Assembly (NCBI RefSeq): GCF_034424545.1
Contig: NZ_CP139970.1
Coordinates: forward strand, 1,302,001 to 1,366,000
Source: Trinickia caryophylli
GTDB taxonomy: Bacteria; Pseudomonadota; Gammaproteobacteria; Burkholderiales; Burkholderiaceae
Direction: 5' to 3'
DNA length: 64,000 bases
The translations under genes were made by a program, and so were the position numbers. This document shows, one piece after another, positions 9,368 through 19,236 of this stretch. Below the pieces are notes generated by a model that ran no database searches, was not told the DNA's origin, and was given only the letters and a program-made list of their open reading frames with translations. Every line of letters starts with the position of its first letter. The first letter of the stretch is position 1.

Positions 9368-10986
9368 TCAAGAAACTCATCCGCAAGCTGCTCGGCCAGA
9401 ATACGGCCGCCCCCGTCGACACCCCGGCGCCCGAGGCCGTGGGCGACGCCGCGCCCGTCGAGGCGAAACTCGAGGCGAAACGCTCGAGCCGCGCCCCGAA
9501 GCCGCGCGGCAATGGCTCGCGCGCCGCGCGCGGCGCCGATGCGCCTGAGCCCGACGCACCCGTCATCCTGTCGTCCGACATCCATGGGATCGACCCCACG
9601 CTCATTTCGCGCAACGCCGTGCGCGTCACCGACACGCTCCAGCAGGCCGGCTACCGCGCCTTCATCGTGGGCGGGGCCGTGCGCGATCTGCTGCTCGGAA
9701 TCGCACCGAAGGACTTCGACGTCGCCACCGATGCCACGCCCGACGAGGTGCAGCGGCTCTTTCGCCGGGCGCGCCTGATCGGCCGGCGCTTCCAGATCGT
9801 GCACGTCCAGTTCGGGCAAGAGATCATCGAAGTGTCGACTTTCCGCGCGCTCGTGGATGCGGCGCCGGCCGTCGAGGCCCCTGCCGCGGGCCCGGCGCCG
9901 GGCCGGCGCCAGCGGCGCGAGGAACTCGATCGCCGCACGCATGCCGTGGACGCGAGCGGACGCGTGCTGCGCGACAACGTCTGGGGCGAACAGCACGAGG
10001 ATGCAACGCGGCGCGACTTCACGATCAACGCGATGTATTACGACCCGGCCACGCAAACGGTGCTCGACTACCACAACGGTATGGACGACATCCGCGCGCG
10101 CGTGCTGAAGATGATCGGCGATCCCGCCACGCGCTACCGCGAGGATCCGGTGCGCATGCTGCGCGTCGTGCGCTTCGCAGCGAAGCTCGGCTTCGAGATC
10201 GACGACGCTACGCGCAACCCGATCAAGCCACTCGCCGACCTCATCCACAACGTACCGGCGGCTCGCCTTTTCGACGAGATGCTGAAGCTGTTGCTCTCGG
10301 GGCATGCGCTCGCCTGCCTGAAGCAATTGCGCAAGGAAGGCCTTCATCACGGGCTGCTGCCATTGCTGGACGTCGTGCTCGAACAGCCGCACGGCGAATC
10401 GTTCATCACGCTCGCGCTCAACAACACGGATGCGCGCGTGCGTGCCGGCAAACCCGTCTCACCGGGCTTCCTGTTCGCGACACTGCTTTGGCACGACGTG
10501 CAACAGCGCGCGCAGGGGTTCGAGCGCGCCGGCGAGTACCCGGTTCCCGCGCTGCACCACGCGATGGACGACGTGCTCGACATGCAGACCGAAAAACTCG
10601 CGATCCACAAGCGGTTTTCGGCCGACATGCGCGAGATCTGGGGTCTGCAGTCGCGCCTCGAAAAACGCTCGGGCCGCAGCGCGCTGAGGCTGCTCGAACA
10701 CCAAAGATTTAGAGCGGGGTATGATTTCCTCCTGCTGCGCTGTGAATCGGGCGAGTTGGACCCGGCCATCGGCGAATGGTGGACGGCGTTCATCGAAGGC
10801 GATACAGCCGAGCGGGAAGCCCTGCTCGCGCATGGCGACAAGGAGCGCGCGCCGCGCAAACGCCGCCGTCGCGGTGGCAAAGGCCGCAAGGCCGGCAGCG
10901 AAGCGACGCCCGGCGACGAATCGCCCGGCGATTCGTCGGCAAACGACGCAGGTACGGCGGCAACGCACGACCTGCGCGAGGACTGA
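9364..10986 (+). CDS. pcnB: Poly(A) polymerase I
   Basis: Adds 3' poly(A) tails that mark RNAs for decay. 540 residues from the GTG at 9364, which overlaps the HAD stop codon. The class II nucleotidyltransferase core shows GGAVRDLLLG (about 103-112) and KDFDVATDAT, with catalytic aspartates near 117 and 119. These are followed by RRDFTINAMYYDP and DPVRMLRVVRFAAKLGF, the tRNA-nucleotidyltransferase/PcnB signatures. About 70 disordered residues precede the core. The tail is very basic (APRKRRRRGGKGRKAG), as in other PcnB proteins, then acidic and low-complexity. The reading frame is open further upstream, but that part lies inside the HAD gene and is unconserved. Confidence 0.93.
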   Translation: MIKKLIRKLLGQNTAAPVDTPAPEAVGDAAPVEAKLEAKRSSRAPKPRGNGSRAARGADAPEPDAPVILSSDIHGIDPTLISRNAVRVTDTLQQAGYRAFIVGGAVRDLLLGIAPKDFDVATDATPDEVQRLFRRARLIGRRFQIVHVQFGQEIIEVSTFRALVDAAPAVEAPAAGPAPGRRQRREELDRRTHAVDASGRVLRDNVWGEQHEDATRRDFTINAMYYDPATQTVLDYHNGMDDIRARVLKMIGDPATRYREDPVRMLRVVRFAAKLGFEIDDATRNPIKPLADLIHNVPAARLFDEMLKLLLSGHALACLKQLRKEGLHHGLLPLLDVVLEQPHGESFITLALNNTDARVRAGKPVSPGFLFATLLWHDVQQRAQGFERAGEYPVPALHHAMDDVLDMQTEKLAIHKRFSADMREIWGLQSRLEKRSGRSALRLLEHQRFRAGYDFLLLRCESGELDPAIGEWWTAFIEGDTAEREALLAHGDKERAPRKRRRRGGKGRKAGSEATPGDESPGDSSANDAGTAATHDLRED

Positions 10987-11049
10987 CGAACCGGCCGGCC
11001 AGCGCGAAGGGCCAAGTAATGAAGTGGTGAAGTCGTAGGAAGCCATGTC

Positions 11050-11685
11050 ATGACGGTTGCATATCTCGGCCTCGGTGCGAATCTCGGCGACGCCCGCCAG
11101 TCCCTGAAGGACGCGGTCGTCTGCCTTGCCCAGCAGCAGACGATCACGGTGCTCGCCAAATCGAGCCTCTACCGTACCGCGCCGATCGACGCACAGGGCG
11201 ACGACTACTACAATCTCGTCGTCAAAATCGAAACATCGCTCTCGCCCCACTCGCTGCTCGGGCTGTGCCATAGCATCGAGCATCATTTCGGCCGCGAGCG
11301 GCCGTTTCGCAATGCGCCCCGCACGCTCGACATCGACATCGTCCTCTTCGGCGACGAGAGGTTCGATGCGCCCGACCTCGTGATTCCGCACCCGCGTGCG
11401 GCCGAGCGCGCGTTCGTGCTCGTGCCGCTCGTTGAAATCGACGTCGACGCGACGATCCCAGGCGTGGGACCGGCGCAAGCGCTGCTGTCGGCTGTCGCCG
11501 ATCAGCGGATCGAGAAGGTGCAGACGTGCCGTTGCATGGCGCTGGATAAACTGCGGGCAAAAGCCGGCGGTTCACGTGACGATACGTCGGGCGTCGATAC
11601 GTCGGGCGTCGATACGTCGGGGGGCACGCCACCGGGCAATGCCTCGCCTCACGGCGCGGAGCCGGCCAAGAGCGGATGCCAATGA
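11050..11685 (+). CDS. folK: 2-amino-4-hydroxy-6-hydroxymethyldihydropteridine pyrophosphokinase
   Basis: Transfers pyrophosphate from ATP to 6-hydroxymethyl-dihydropterin in folate synthesis. The conserved GLGANLGD starts at residue 7, SSLYRTAPI follows, and RTLDIDIVLFGD near 91-102 holds the paired Mg-binding aspartates. The catalytic fold ends near residue 165. The remaining roughly 45 residues are an unusual hydrophilic tail containing DTSGV repeats encoded by a 15-base tandem repeat. The gene follows pcnB by 63 bases, and its last ten bases overlap the deoxynucleoside kinase start. Confidence 0.94.
   Translation: MTVAYLGLGANLGDARQSLKDAVVCLAQQQTITVLAKSSLYRTAPIDAQGDDYYNLVVKIETSLSPHSLLGLCHSIEHHFGRERPFRNAPRTLDIDIVLFGDERFDAPDLVIPHPRAAERAFVLVPLVEIDVDATIPGVGPAQALLSAVADQRIEKVQTCRCMALDKLRAKAGGSRDDTSGVDTSGVDTSGGTPPGNASPHGAEPAKSGCQ
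11581..11623. repeat. 15-bp tandem repeat inside the folK tail
   Basis: GATACGTCGGGCGTC occurs twice exactly and a third time with a diverged end. Each unit encodes DTSGV. The unit length is a multiple of three, so copy-number change would alter only the length of the FolK tail. Confidence 0.85.
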
Positions 11686-12356
11686 ACGCGCCAGCACTCA
11701 CCGTCACAGCCCCGCAGCGGCAAAGCCCATACCGCTATCTCGCCGTCGAGGGTCCGATCGGCGCGGGCAAGACGTCGCTTGCGCGCCGGCTTGCCGAGCG
11801 ATGGGCGATGACCGAGCTTTTCGAGCGCCCGAACGACAATCCGTTTCTCGAGCGTTTCTACGGCGACATGGCGCGCTACGCGTTACCCACCGAGCTGCAA
11901 TTTGCGCTGCAGCGCGCCGGGCAGGCGCGCGAGGCAGCGGCGTCGCTGGCGGTGGGACGGCCGCTCATCGCCGATTTCATAACGCAAAAAAGTGACATCT
12001 TCGCGCGACTGACACTCTCCGACGACGAATGGGCGCTTTACCGCACGCTGGCAGCCGGGCTTGCGGCGAGCGGCCCCCAGCCGGATCTCGTGGTGTACCT
12101 CCAGGCAAGCCCGCCCACGCTGCTCGAACGCGTGCGCAAACGAGCGCGGCCCGAGGAGACGCCGATGTCCGAGGCGTATCTGCGAAAGCTCGCCGAGGCC
12201 TACGATCAGTTCTTCTATCACTATGACGGCAGCCCGGTGCTCACGGTCAATACCGAGCACCTGAATCCGCTCGAATCGGAGGCGGATTTCGCGCTCGTCG
12301 TCGAGCGCATCGAAACGATGCGCGGGCGCAAGGCCAGCTTCGTCAAAGCACAGTGA
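11676..12356 (+). CDS. Deoxynucleoside kinase (dGK/dAK-type)
   Basis: Phosphorylates deoxynucleosides in the salvage pathway. 226 residues. The P-loop [15 protein letters not shown] lies at about 25-39, and [16 protein letters not shown] follows, matching the substrate-recognition segment of the deoxyadenosine/deoxyguanosine kinase family. The [16 protein letters not shown] segment and the lid-type arginines in [11 protein letters not shown] are also present. Specificity for dG, dA or dC cannot be decided. It is sandwiched between folK (10-base overlap) and panB (61-base gap), an arrangement recurring in betaproteobacteria and Legionella-type genomes. Two ATGs (11676 and 11682) are possible. 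Confidence 0.87.
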   Translation: MPMNAPALTVTAPQRQSPYRYLAVEGPIGAGKTSLARRLAERWAMTELFERPNDNPFLERFYGDMARYALPTELQFALQRAGQAREAAASLAVGRPLIADFITQKSDIFARLTLSDDEWALYRTLAAGLAASGPQPDLVVYLQASPPTLLERVRKRARPEETPMSEAYLRKLAEAYDQFFYHYDGSPVLTVNTEHLNPLESEADFALVVERIETMRGRKASFVKAQ

Positions 12357-12417
12357 GACGCGGCATGGCCACATGCGCCGTGCCGGCTCCCCCCTCTTTT
12401 CGAGAACGAGACGTCAG

Positions 12418-13233
12418 ATGACTTATCTGCAGGAAACCAGCCGGCCCAAAGTCACCGTGCCGAAGCTGCAAGCCATGCGCGAAACCGGCGAAAAAATCAC
12501 CATGCTCACCTGCTACGACGCGAGCTTCGCGTCGCTGCTCGACCGGGCAGGCGTGGACTCGTTGCTGATTGGCGACTCGCTCGGCAACGTGTTGCAGGGC
12601 CACTCGACGACGTTGCCCGTCACGCTCGACGACATCGCCTATCACACGGCGTGCGTTGCCCGTGCCGCACCGCGCGCGCTCGTCATTGCCGATCTGCCGT
12701 TCGGCACCTACGGCACGCCGGCCGACGCATTCGCAAGCGCCGTCAAGGTCATGCGCGCCGGTGCCCAAATGATCAAGATCGAAGGCGGCGAATGGCTGGC
12801 CGATACGATCCGGTTTCTCGTGGAGCGCTCAGTACCCGTATGCGCGCACATCGGCCTGACGCCGCAATCGGTGCATGCGTTCGGTGGATTCAAGGTGCAG
12901 GGAAAGACGGAGGCGGGAGCGGCCCAACTCGTTAGCGACGCCCGCGCCGTGCAGGACGCCGGCGCACAGTTGGTCGTGCTCGAGGCAATCCCGTCCGCCG
13001 TTGCCGCCGGCGTGACCAACGAGCTGCGCATTCCGACAATCGGTATCGGCGCCGGCGTCGACTGCTCGGGCCAAGTGCTCGTCCTGCACGATATGCTCGG
13101 AATCTTCCCCGGCAAGGCGGCACGGTTCGTGAAGGACTTCATGGCCGGCGCCCCGAGCATTCAGGCCGCCATCGAATCCTACGTGCGGGCCGTGAAAGAA
13201 GGCACCTTCCCCGCCCCCGAGCACGAGTTCTGA
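12418..13233 (+). CDS. panB: 3-methyl-2-oxobutanoate hydroxymethyltransferase
   Basis: First committed step of pantothenate synthesis: adds a hydroxymethyl group from methylene-THF to ketoisovalerate. 271 residues. The order of conserved blocks is typical: [35 protein letters not shown] with Mg-ligand aspartates, [42 protein letters not shown] with the catalytic glutamate, and [22 protein letters not shown] chose ATG at 12418 ([10 protein letters not shown]); the 15 upstream in-frame codons are basic and unconserved. It is the last gene of the plus-strand run and faces pabBC. Confidence 0.96.
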   Translation: MTYLQETSRPKVTVPKLQAMRETGEKITMLTCYDASFASLLDRAGVDSLLIGDSLGNVLQGHSTTLPVTLDDIAYHTACVARAAPRALVIADLPFGTYGTPADAFASAVKVMRAGAQMIKIEGGEWLADTIRFLVERSVPVCAHIGLTPQSVHAFGGFKVQGKTEAGAAQLVSDARAVQDAGAQLVVLEAIPSAVAAGVTNELRIPTIGIGAGVDCSGQVLVLHDMLGIFPGKAARFVKDFMAGAPSIQAAIESYVRAVKEGTFPAPEHEF

Positions 13234-13249
13234 GCGGCGGGTGCGGCAT

Positions 13250-13271
13250 GCCGGCGAGCGCGCTCGCCGGC
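13250..13271. terminator. Perfect hairpin between convergent panB and pabBC
   Basis: GCCGGCGAGCG and CGCTCGCCGGC are perfect reverse complements with no spacer, so a real RNA hairpin must open a few central pairs as loop. It lies 16 bases after panB and 26 bases before the pabBC stop. There is no T run on either strand, so termination would be weak or Rho-assisted. Confidence 0.45.
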
Positions 13272-13296
13272 CTTCATCGCTCCATCGCCCGGAACC

Positions 13297-15225
13297 TCAG
13301 GCCGTATCGGCGCCATACCGGACGATTTGAGCCGGCAGTGCGCCGCGCAGCGCGTTGCAGACGACAATCGCTTCGGCATGAATCAGGTCGTCCATCGTCA
13401 GCGTGCGTTCGCGTGCGCCAAATGCAGCGTCGTCGAGCAGCGCCGCGCGCATGACGCCCGGCAGTACGCCGGCCGAGAGCGGCGGAGTCCACCAGGCGCC
13501 ATCGCGCTTGACGAACACATTCGTGCGGCCGCCTTCCGTCAGCTCGCCGCGCTCGTTGAAGAACAGCATATCGAACGCACCTCGCGCTTCGGCTTCGCGC
13601 CAGCCGCGGTCGTAGCTCGCACGGCGTGTGGTTTTGTGCCCGAGCAGCCAATCGTCGGAGCGCATCGGCGGCACGCCGTACTCGGTAGAAAGCAGTACGC
13701 CCACAACGGGCAGCCCACCCTGCTGCCGCCCTTCCCACCCCTCGAGCGGCGCAAGTGGGGCCGCGGTGATTTCAACGCGGCCATCTTTCGCCAGTGCGAG
13801 GCGAAACCGCTGCAGACCGCTTGCGGGCAACTGAGCGCAGCGATCGGCAACCTGCGCACGCAGTACCGCCTCGTCGAACGCGAACCCGAGTGTCGCAGCA
13901 CTGCGGCCGAGGCGCGCGAGATGGCGGTCGAGATACGCGACGCCCGCGGCGCGGGTCGCCTGCATCGTTTCGAATAGCTGAAAGCCGGGATCGGCACCGG
14001 TCAAGAACCGCGCCTTGAGCCGGCATTCGGCATACTCGTCCGCCGCCACACTGTCCAGCACGATGCCGCCACCGACACCCATCGTGCCCCGGCGCAAGCC
14101 CGTGTTGGTGTCGATGGCGCCGAGCGTCAGCGTGCGAATGGTCACCGAGAGGCAAAAGTCTCCGCATTCGCCCTCTCGCATGCCGGCACCATGCCGCGCG
14201 GCATCGAGCCAGCCTAGCGTGCCGGTGTAGAGGCCGCGCGGCGTCGTCTCGATCTCGTCGATGAGTTCCATCGTTCGATGCTTCGGCGCACCCGTGATCG
14301 AGCCGCATGGAAAGAGCGCTCGAATGAGCCCCGCAAATGAGACGCCATCGGCCAGTTCGGCCTCGATCGTGGACGTCATCGCCCAGATCGATGGATAGGG
14401 CTCGACCGAAAAGAGCGCCGGCACGTGAACCGAGCCGGTCGCCGCGACCCGCGATACGTCGTTGCGCAACAGGTCGACGATCATGAGATTCTCGGCGCGG
14501 TTTTTCGGATCGCTGCGCAAAAACGCCTCGGCCCGCGCATCGTCTTCGGGCGTGGCACCACGTGCCGTCGTGCCTTTCATCGGCCGCGTGCGCAGGCGCG
14601 AGCCGGTCTTTTCGACAAAGAGCTCAGGCGAACACGACACGACCCATTCGTCACCCGGCAAGGCAATGAGCGCGCCATAGCGCACCGGCTGCCGCGCCCT
14701 CAGCCGCCGGTAAAGCGCAACCGGCGGGCCGAACACGTCGAAGAACAGGCGGTACGTGTAGTTGATTTGATACGACTCGCCGGCAACAAGGGCCTCGTGA
14801 ACCGCGGCGATGGCGTCATCGAAGGCTTGCGCGCCAACGCTCTGCTCCACGTTCGCCGCCCCGGCCACCGACGGCTCCGGCCTCCCCCCGTCGGCCGCGA
14901 CGAGCCATGCGTCCACTTGCGCCCGCGCGAGTTTCTCGCAGTGTTCGAACAACAAAAAACGCAGCGTGCCCGATTGGCGCCGCTGCGTCAGTCCATCGCC
15001 CTTCAAATGCAGATCGCGGCCGAACTCGTAGTCTCCAAGCACGACCGCATGAAGGCCGCCCCGCATGGCAGCCCGCACCGCTTCGCATGCCGCCTCGAGC
15101 CCGGCCCCCTCGCCGCATACTTGCTCGCGAACGAATCCCGTATACAACCGACTCGTGCGACGCTGATCGCTCGCATCGCAATCATCCAGCAGCGCGAACA
15201 CCGTGCCGCACTCGTCTGCCATCAT
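13297..15225 (-). CDS. pabB: Fused aminodeoxychorismate synthase component I / 4-amino-4-deoxychorismate lyase
   Basis: Bifunctional p-aminobenzoate enzyme of 642 residues. Roughly residues 1-400 are the chorismate-binding domain, with YQINYTYRLFF, RPMKGTTARG (the PIKGT-type ADC synthase segment), RAENLMIVDLLRNDVSRVA and FPCGSITGAPKHRTMELI. Roughly residues 410-642 are a class IV aminotransferase-like lyase with LLGHKTTRRASYD (PLP lysine in GHKTT), FNERGELTEGGRTNVFV and LSAGVLPGVMRAALL. A single polypeptide thus covers two PABA steps; a PabA-type amidotransferase must come from elsewhere. The fusion is common in Burkholderia. It lies downstream of dnaJ on the same strand. Confidence 0.93.
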   Translation of the reverse strand: MMADECGTVFALLDDCDASDQRRTSRLYTGFVREQVCGEGAGLEAACEAVRAAMRGGLHAVVLGDYEFGRDLHLKGDGLTQRRQSGTLRFLLFEHCEKLARAQVDAWLVAADGGRPEPSVAGAANVEQSVGAQAFDDAIAAVHEALVAGESYQINYTYRLFFDVFGPPVALYRRLRARQPVRYGALIALPGDEWVVSCSPELFVEKTGSRLRTRPMKGTTARGATPEDDARAEAFLRSDPKNRAENLMIVDLLRNDVSRVAATGSVHVPALFSVEPYPSIWAMTSTIEAELADGVSFAGLIRALFPCGSITGAPKHRTMELIDEIETTPRGLYTGTLGWLDAARHGAGMREGECGDFCLSVTIRTLTLGAIDTNTGLRRGTMGVGGGIVLDSVAADEYAECRLKARFLTGADPGFQLFETMQATRAAGVAYLDRHLARLGRSAATLGFAFDEAVLRAQVADRCAQLPASGLQRFRLALAKDGRVEITAAPLAPLEGWEGRQQGGLPVVGVLLSTEYGVPPMRSDDWLLGHKTTRRASYDRGWREAEARGAFDMLFFNERGELTEGGRTNVFVKRDGAWWTPPLSAGVLPGVMRAALLDDAAFGARERTLTMDDLIHAEAIVVCNALRGALPAQIVRYGADTA

Positions 15226-15306
15226 CTATCCACTCGCTGCGACGACCACGAACCCATTGGTGCCCGGCCGGGCTCGCGCCCAGTCGCGTCACCCCGCGTC
15301 ACGGTC

Positions 15307-16434
15307 TCAATCAAAAAAGCTCTTCACCCGGTCGAACCAGCTTTTGCTTTGGGGGCTGTGACGCGGCCCCCCCTCCACGAGCGATTTCTCGAACTGGCGC
15401 AGCAAGTCGCGCTGGGCGTCGGTCAGCTTCACGGGCGTCTCCACCAGGACGTGCACGTACAGATCGCCGGGCACGCTCGAACGCAAGCCCTTGATGCCCT
15501 TGCCGCGCAGCCGGAACGTCTTGGCTGACTGCGTGCCTTCCGGTACCGTAAAGCTCGCACGGCCCGCGAGCGTGGGCACTTCGATCTCGCCGCCGAGCGC
15601 CGCCGTCGTGAACGGAATCGGCATCTGGCAGTGCAGATCGTCGCCCTCGCGCTCGAATACCGAGTGCGACTTGATATGGATCTCCACGTAGAGATCGCCG
15701 GGAGGCCCGCCGTTGAGCCCCGGCTCGCCGTTGCCCGAGGAGCGGATCCGCATGCCGTCGTCGATGCCGGCGGGAATCTTCACTTCGAGTGTCTTCGTTT
15801 CCTTCACCTTGCCGGCACCGTGGCAATGCGCGCATGGATCGGGAATATGGGTGCCGCTGCCATGGCACTTCGGGCACGTCTGCTGAATGCTGAAAAAGCC
15901 CTGCGACATGCGCACTGCGCCGGAGCCGTGACAAGTCGGGCAGGTTTCGGGCTTCGTGCCGGGCTTCGCGCCCGAGCCGTGGCAGACCTCGCACGAAACC
16001 CAACTCGGCACGCGGATTTGCGTCTCGCAGCCGTGCGCGGCCTGCTCCAGCGTGATCTCCATGCTGTAGCGCAGATCGGCGCCGCGATAGACCTGCGGGC
16101 CCGCGCGACGGTTGCCGCCCGCGGCCTGACCGAAGATATCGCCGAAGATGTCGCCGAACGCATCGGCGAAGCCGCCGAAACCCTGCGCGCCGGCGCCGGC
16201 CATGTTCGGATCGACGCCCGCATGCCCGTACTGATCGTAAGCCGCCCGCTTTTGCGGCTCGGAGAGCATTTCGTAAGCCTCCTTGGCTTCCTTGAAGTGC
16301 TCTTCCGCGTTCTTGTTGTCCGGATTGCGGTCGGGGTGGTACTTCATCGCGAGCTTGCGATATGCCTTCTTGATCTCGTCATCGCTCGCGTTTTTCGCAA
16401 CGCCCAGAACCTCGTAGTAATCCCTTTTCGCCAT
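15307..16434 (-). CDS. dnaJ: Chaperone DnaJ
   Basis: Hsp40 co-chaperone that loads substrates on DnaK and stimulates its ATPase. 375 residues from ATG at 16434 ([11 protein letters not shown]); an in-frame ATG 18 bases upstream is less likely. The J domain has HPD at 33-35. A Gly/Phe-rich stretch follows (about 75-130), then four zinc-binding CxxCxGxG repeats ([32 protein letters not shown]), then the two C-terminal substrate domains. It lies 221 bases downstream of dnaK on the same strand; I saw no promoter or terminator in that gap. Confidence 0.97.
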   Translation of the reverse strand: MAKRDYYEVLGVAKNASDDEIKKAYRKLAMKYHPDRNPDNKNAEEHFKEAKEAYEMLSEPQKRAAYDQYGHAGVDPNMAGAGAQGFGGFADAFGDIFGDIFGQAAGGNRRAGPQVYRGADLRYSMEITLEQAAHGCETQIRVPSWVSCEVCHGSGAKPGTKPETCPTCHGSGAVRMSQGFFSIQQTCPKCHGSGTHIPDPCAHCHGAGKVKETKTLEVKIPAGIDDGMRIRSSGNGEPGLNGGPPGDLYVEIHIKSHSVFEREGDDLHCQMPIPFTTAALGGEIEVPTLAGRASFTVPEGTQSAKTFRLRGKGIKGLRSSVPGDLYVHVLVETPVKLTDAQRDLLRQFEKSLVEGGPRHSPQSKSWFDRVKSFFD

Positions 16435-16655
16435 CGGTTCGCCGCCGGCCACGCGCCACGCGCGGCCGCTCCTTTCCCATGCTGTCGAGTCTCGCGACCC
16501 GTTCGGCGTGTGTACCGCGGCCGGCCAGACAAGCCGCGGCGCGCACGCCGTCCATAAAGCAAATGTGCCCGGAGAACCCGAAAGTCCGCCAGGCGCGTCG
16601 CCGGCCAGCCGCCCCTACGGGACGTACCGGCCGTTTCCTTCGGCTGGAGCCGAGC

Positions 16656-18617
16656 TCAGTCCTTCTTCACTTCCTTGAACTCTGCATCGACGACGTCGTC
16701 CTCGGGCTTGCCCGACGACTGCTGGCTCGCGCCCGCGCCAGCGCCCGCGCCCGCCGCAGCACCGGCAGCGCCGGCCGCGTTTTGCGCCTGCATGTCGGCG
16801 TACATCTTTTCGCCGAGCTTTTGCGAGACCTTCGCCACAGCCTCGATCTTTGCCTCGATCGTCGCCTTGTCGCTCGAGGTGTTTTTCAACGTTTCCTCGA
16901 GGTCCTTCAGCGCGGATTCGATCTTCTCCTTCTCGTCCGCATCGACCTTGTCGCCATATTCGGCGAGCGCCTTCTTCGTGCTGTGCGCGAGTGCGTCGCC
17001 CTGATTGCGCGCGTCAGCCAGCTCACGCAGACGGTGATCTTCCTCGGCGTTCGCTTCGGCATCCTTCACCATCTTCTCGATCTCGGCTTCCGAGAGGCCC
17101 GAGTTCGCCTTGATGGTGATCTTGCTCTCCTTGCCCGTGCCCTTGTCGCGAGCGCCCACGTGCAAAATGCCGTTCGCGTCGATGTCGAAGGTCACCTCGA
17201 TCTGCGGCACGCCACGCGGTGCGGGAGGAATACCCTCGAGATTGAATTCGCCAAGCAGCTTGTTGCCCGCTGCCATCTCGCGCTCGCCTTGGAATACCTT
17301 GATCGTCACCGCCGACTGGTTGTCGTCGGCCGTCGAGTACACCTGCTGGTGCTTCGTCGGAATCGTCGTATTCTTGTTGATCATCTTCGTCATCACGCCG
17401 CCGAGCGTCTCGATACCGAGCGAAAGCGGCGTCACGTCGAGCAGCAGCACGTCCTTGCGGTCGCCCGAGAGCACCTGGCCCTGGATCGCGGCGCCAACGG
17501 CCACGGCCTCGTCAGGGTTCACGTCGCGGCGCGGATCCTTGCCGAAGAACTCCTTCACCGTTTCCAGGACCTTCGGCATGCGCGTCATGCCGCCGACGAG
17601 GATGACGTCGTCGATGTCGCTTACTTTCACGCCCGCATCCTTGATCGCGATGCGGCAGGGCTCGATCGTACGCTGGATCAGATCCTCGACGAGCGCCTCG
17701 AGCTTCGCGCGCGTAATCTTCAGGTTCAAGTGCTTCGGACCCGTCGCGTCGGCCGTGATGTACGGCAGATTGATTTCGGTCTGCTGGCTCGACGAAAGCT
17801 CGATCTTCGCCTTCTCGGCGGCTTCCTTCAGGCGCTGCAACGCGAGCACGTCCTTCGAGAGGTCGACTCCCTGCTCCTTCTTGAACTCGCCGATGATGTA
17901 ATCGATGATGCGCTGGTCGAAGTCTTCGCCACCGAGGAACGTGTCGCCGTTCGTCGAGAGCACTTCGAACTGCATTTCGCCATCGACGTCCGCGATTTCG
18001 ATGATCGAGATGTCGAACGTGCCGCCGCCGAGGTCGTAGACCGCGATCTTGCGGTCGCCCTTTTCGGCTTTGTCGAGGCCGAACGCGAGCGCTGCCGCCG
18101 TCGGCTCGTTGATGATCCGCTTTACTTCGAGGCCCGCGATGCGGCCCGCATCCTTCGTGGCCTGCCGCTGGCTATCGTTGAAGTAGGCCGGCACCGTGAT
18201 CACCGCCTCGGTGACCGGCTCCCCGAGGTAGTCCTCGGCCGTCTTCTTCATCTTGCGCAGCACTTCGGCGGAAATCTGCGGCGGCGCGAGCTTCTTGTCG
18301 CGCGCCTGCACCCAGGCGTCGCCGTTTTCGGCCTTGATGATCTCGTAGGGCATCAGGCCGATGTCCTTTTGCACTTCTTTTTCCTCGAAGCGGCGGCCGA
18401 TCAGGCGCTTGACCGCAAAGAGCGTGTTCTTCGGGTTCGTCACCGACTGGCGCTTGGCCGGCGCGCCAACGAGGATCTCGCCGTCGTCCATGTAAGCGAT
18501 GATCGACGGCGTCGTGCGGGCGCCTTCCGAATTTTCGATCACCTTGACCTGATTGCCTTCCATCAGCGCCACGCACGAGTTCGTGGTGCCGAGGTCGATG
18601 CCGATGATTTTGCCCAT
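16656..18617 (-). CDS. dnaK: Chaperone DnaK (Hsp70)
   Basis: ATP-dependent Hsp70 of 653 residues. The start ATG at 18617 gives [18 protein letters not shown], the canonical N-terminus, with AGGA in the upstream bases; the 14 extra in-frame codons before it are not DnaK-like. Visible signatures are [45 protein letters not shown] and [14 protein letters not shown]. The C-terminus is a glycine/alanine-rich linker and then [15 protein letters not shown], the conserved tail. A sigma-32-like promoter precedes it. The order grpE, thioredoxin-like gene, dnaK, dnaJ forms one heat-shock block. Confidence 0.98.
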   Translation of the reverse strand: MGKIIGIDLGTTNSCVALMEGNQVKVIENSEGARTTPSIIAYMDDGEILVGAPAKRQSVTNPKNTLFAVKRLIGRRFEEKEVQKDIGLMPYEIIKAENGDAWVQARDKKLAPPQISAEVLRKMKKTAEDYLGEPVTEAVITVPAYFNDSQRQATKDAGRIAGLEVKRIINEPTAAALAFGLDKAEKGDRKIAVYDLGGGTFDISIIEIADVDGEMQFEVLSTNGDTFLGGEDFDQRIIDYIIGEFKKEQGVDLSKDVLALQRLKEAAEKAKIELSSSQQTEINLPYITADATGPKHLNLKITRAKLEALVEDLIQRTIEPCRIAIKDAGVKVSDIDDVILVGGMTRMPKVLETVKEFFGKDPRRDVNPDEAVAVGAAIQGQVLSGDRKDVLLLDVTPLSLGIETLGGVMTKMINKNTTIPTKHQQVYSTADDNQSAVTIKVFQGEREMAAGNKLLGEFNLEGIPPAPRGVPQIEVTFDIDANGILHVGARDKGTGKESKITIKANSGLSEAEIEKMVKDAEANAEEDHRLRELADARNQGDALAHSTKKALAEYGDKVDADEKEKIESALKDLEETLKNTSSDKATIEAKIEAVAKVSQKLGEKMYADMQAQNAAGAAGAAAGAGAGAGASQQSSGKPEDDVVDAEFKEVKKD

Positions 18618-18691
18618 TTTTCCTAATCTCCTGACTTTCGATCCCGAGGGCGGCGACACATTCGGCCAAGCCGCCCGTTCAATTCAAACCT

Positions 18692-18708
18692 GCACTCAAC
18701 ATGAGTGC
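18692..18708. promoter_or_regulatory. CIRCE-like inverted repeat over the dnaK promoter
   Basis: GCACTC (18692-18697), five bases AACAT, and GAGTGC (18703-18708) form an inverted repeat whose arms equal the inner half-sites of the HrcA operator CIRCE. The spacer is five bases, not the standard nine, and the outer bases of CIRCE are missing. It covers the predicted -10 region of dnaK, and hrcA is encoded about 4 kb away. Confidence 0.4.
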
Positions 18709-18726
18709 CCCCGTACCGTTTTCAAG
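18699..18726 (-). promoter_or_regulatory. Sigma-32-type heat-shock promoter of dnaK
   Basis: On the minus strand CTTGAAA (18720-18726) is a perfect sigma-32 -35 box. After 13 bases comes ACTCATGT (18699-18706), a partial match to CCCCATNT. It lies about 80 bases upstream of the dnaK ATG, in the gap after the thioredoxin-like gene. Confidence 0.6.
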
Positions 18727-18747
18727 CCCACCCGGGCAATGCGGTCA

Positions 18748-19188
18748 TTAATTTTTTTCAATCGGCGGCTGCGCGGTTGCACCCGCGTGCGCCCCAGCCG
18801 ATTGCACCTCCGCCCTGGCCTTTTCGCGCGCCGCGGCCACCGCCGCCTGGAATGGCTCGATGCCGTGCCAGCCCGTCGCGCGCCCGAGCCGCTTGCCACG
18901 GTAAAAGAAGTACCAGGTCGGCACCCCGTGCAGCGCGAAGCGGCGCGCGAGGTCACGCTCCTCGTACACGTTGGCGTGAAACCAGGTAAGCCCGAGCGCG
19001 CGAATGGCCTCCGGCTGCGCCAGCATCGCCTTCTTTGCAATTTCGCAGTTGAAGCAGTTCACGCCCCAAAAAAAGACGACGACGAGAGCGTCACCCGCCG
19101 CCGCCAGCTTCGCATCGAACCCGCCCGCGCTCACCGCCTCCATCCTGAATACGGAGAACGCGGTGGGGCCGGCCTGATCGGGGCTCAT
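18748..19188 (-). CDS. Thioredoxin-like protein with CFNC active site
   Basis: Protein of 146 residues with a thioredoxin fold: VVVFFWGVNCFNCEIAKK places the CxxC at residues 45-48 as Cys-Phe-Asn-Cys, and GVPTWYFFYRG supplies the cis-proline loop. The dipeptide differs from thioredoxin (Gly-Pro) and DsbA (Pro-His). No signal peptide is seen, so it is probably cytosolic and may reduce or hold client proteins. The last roughly 30 residues are alanine-rich and low-complexity. It sits between grpE and dnaK on the same strand, 48 bases after grpE, which suggests heat-shock co-expression. Its substrate is unknown. Confidence 0.85.
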   Translation of the reverse strand: MSPDQAGPTAFSVFRMEAVSAGGFDAKLAAAGDALVVVFFWGVNCFNCEIAKKAMLAQPEAIRALGLTWFHANVYEERDLARRFALHGVPTWYFFYRGKRLGRATGWHGIEPFQAAVAAAREKARAEVQSAGAHAGATAQPPIEKN

Positions 19189-19236
19189 CGCCGTTGCGCA
19201 AGCGCGAAGGTGGGCGAGCTCACGCCTACACCAGAC

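Noticed and set aside
16479..18626. 715-codon open frame antisense to dnaK
   Set aside because: DnaK on the minus strand is unmistakable; the antisense frame has no recognisable sequence and only mirrors dnaK codon usage.
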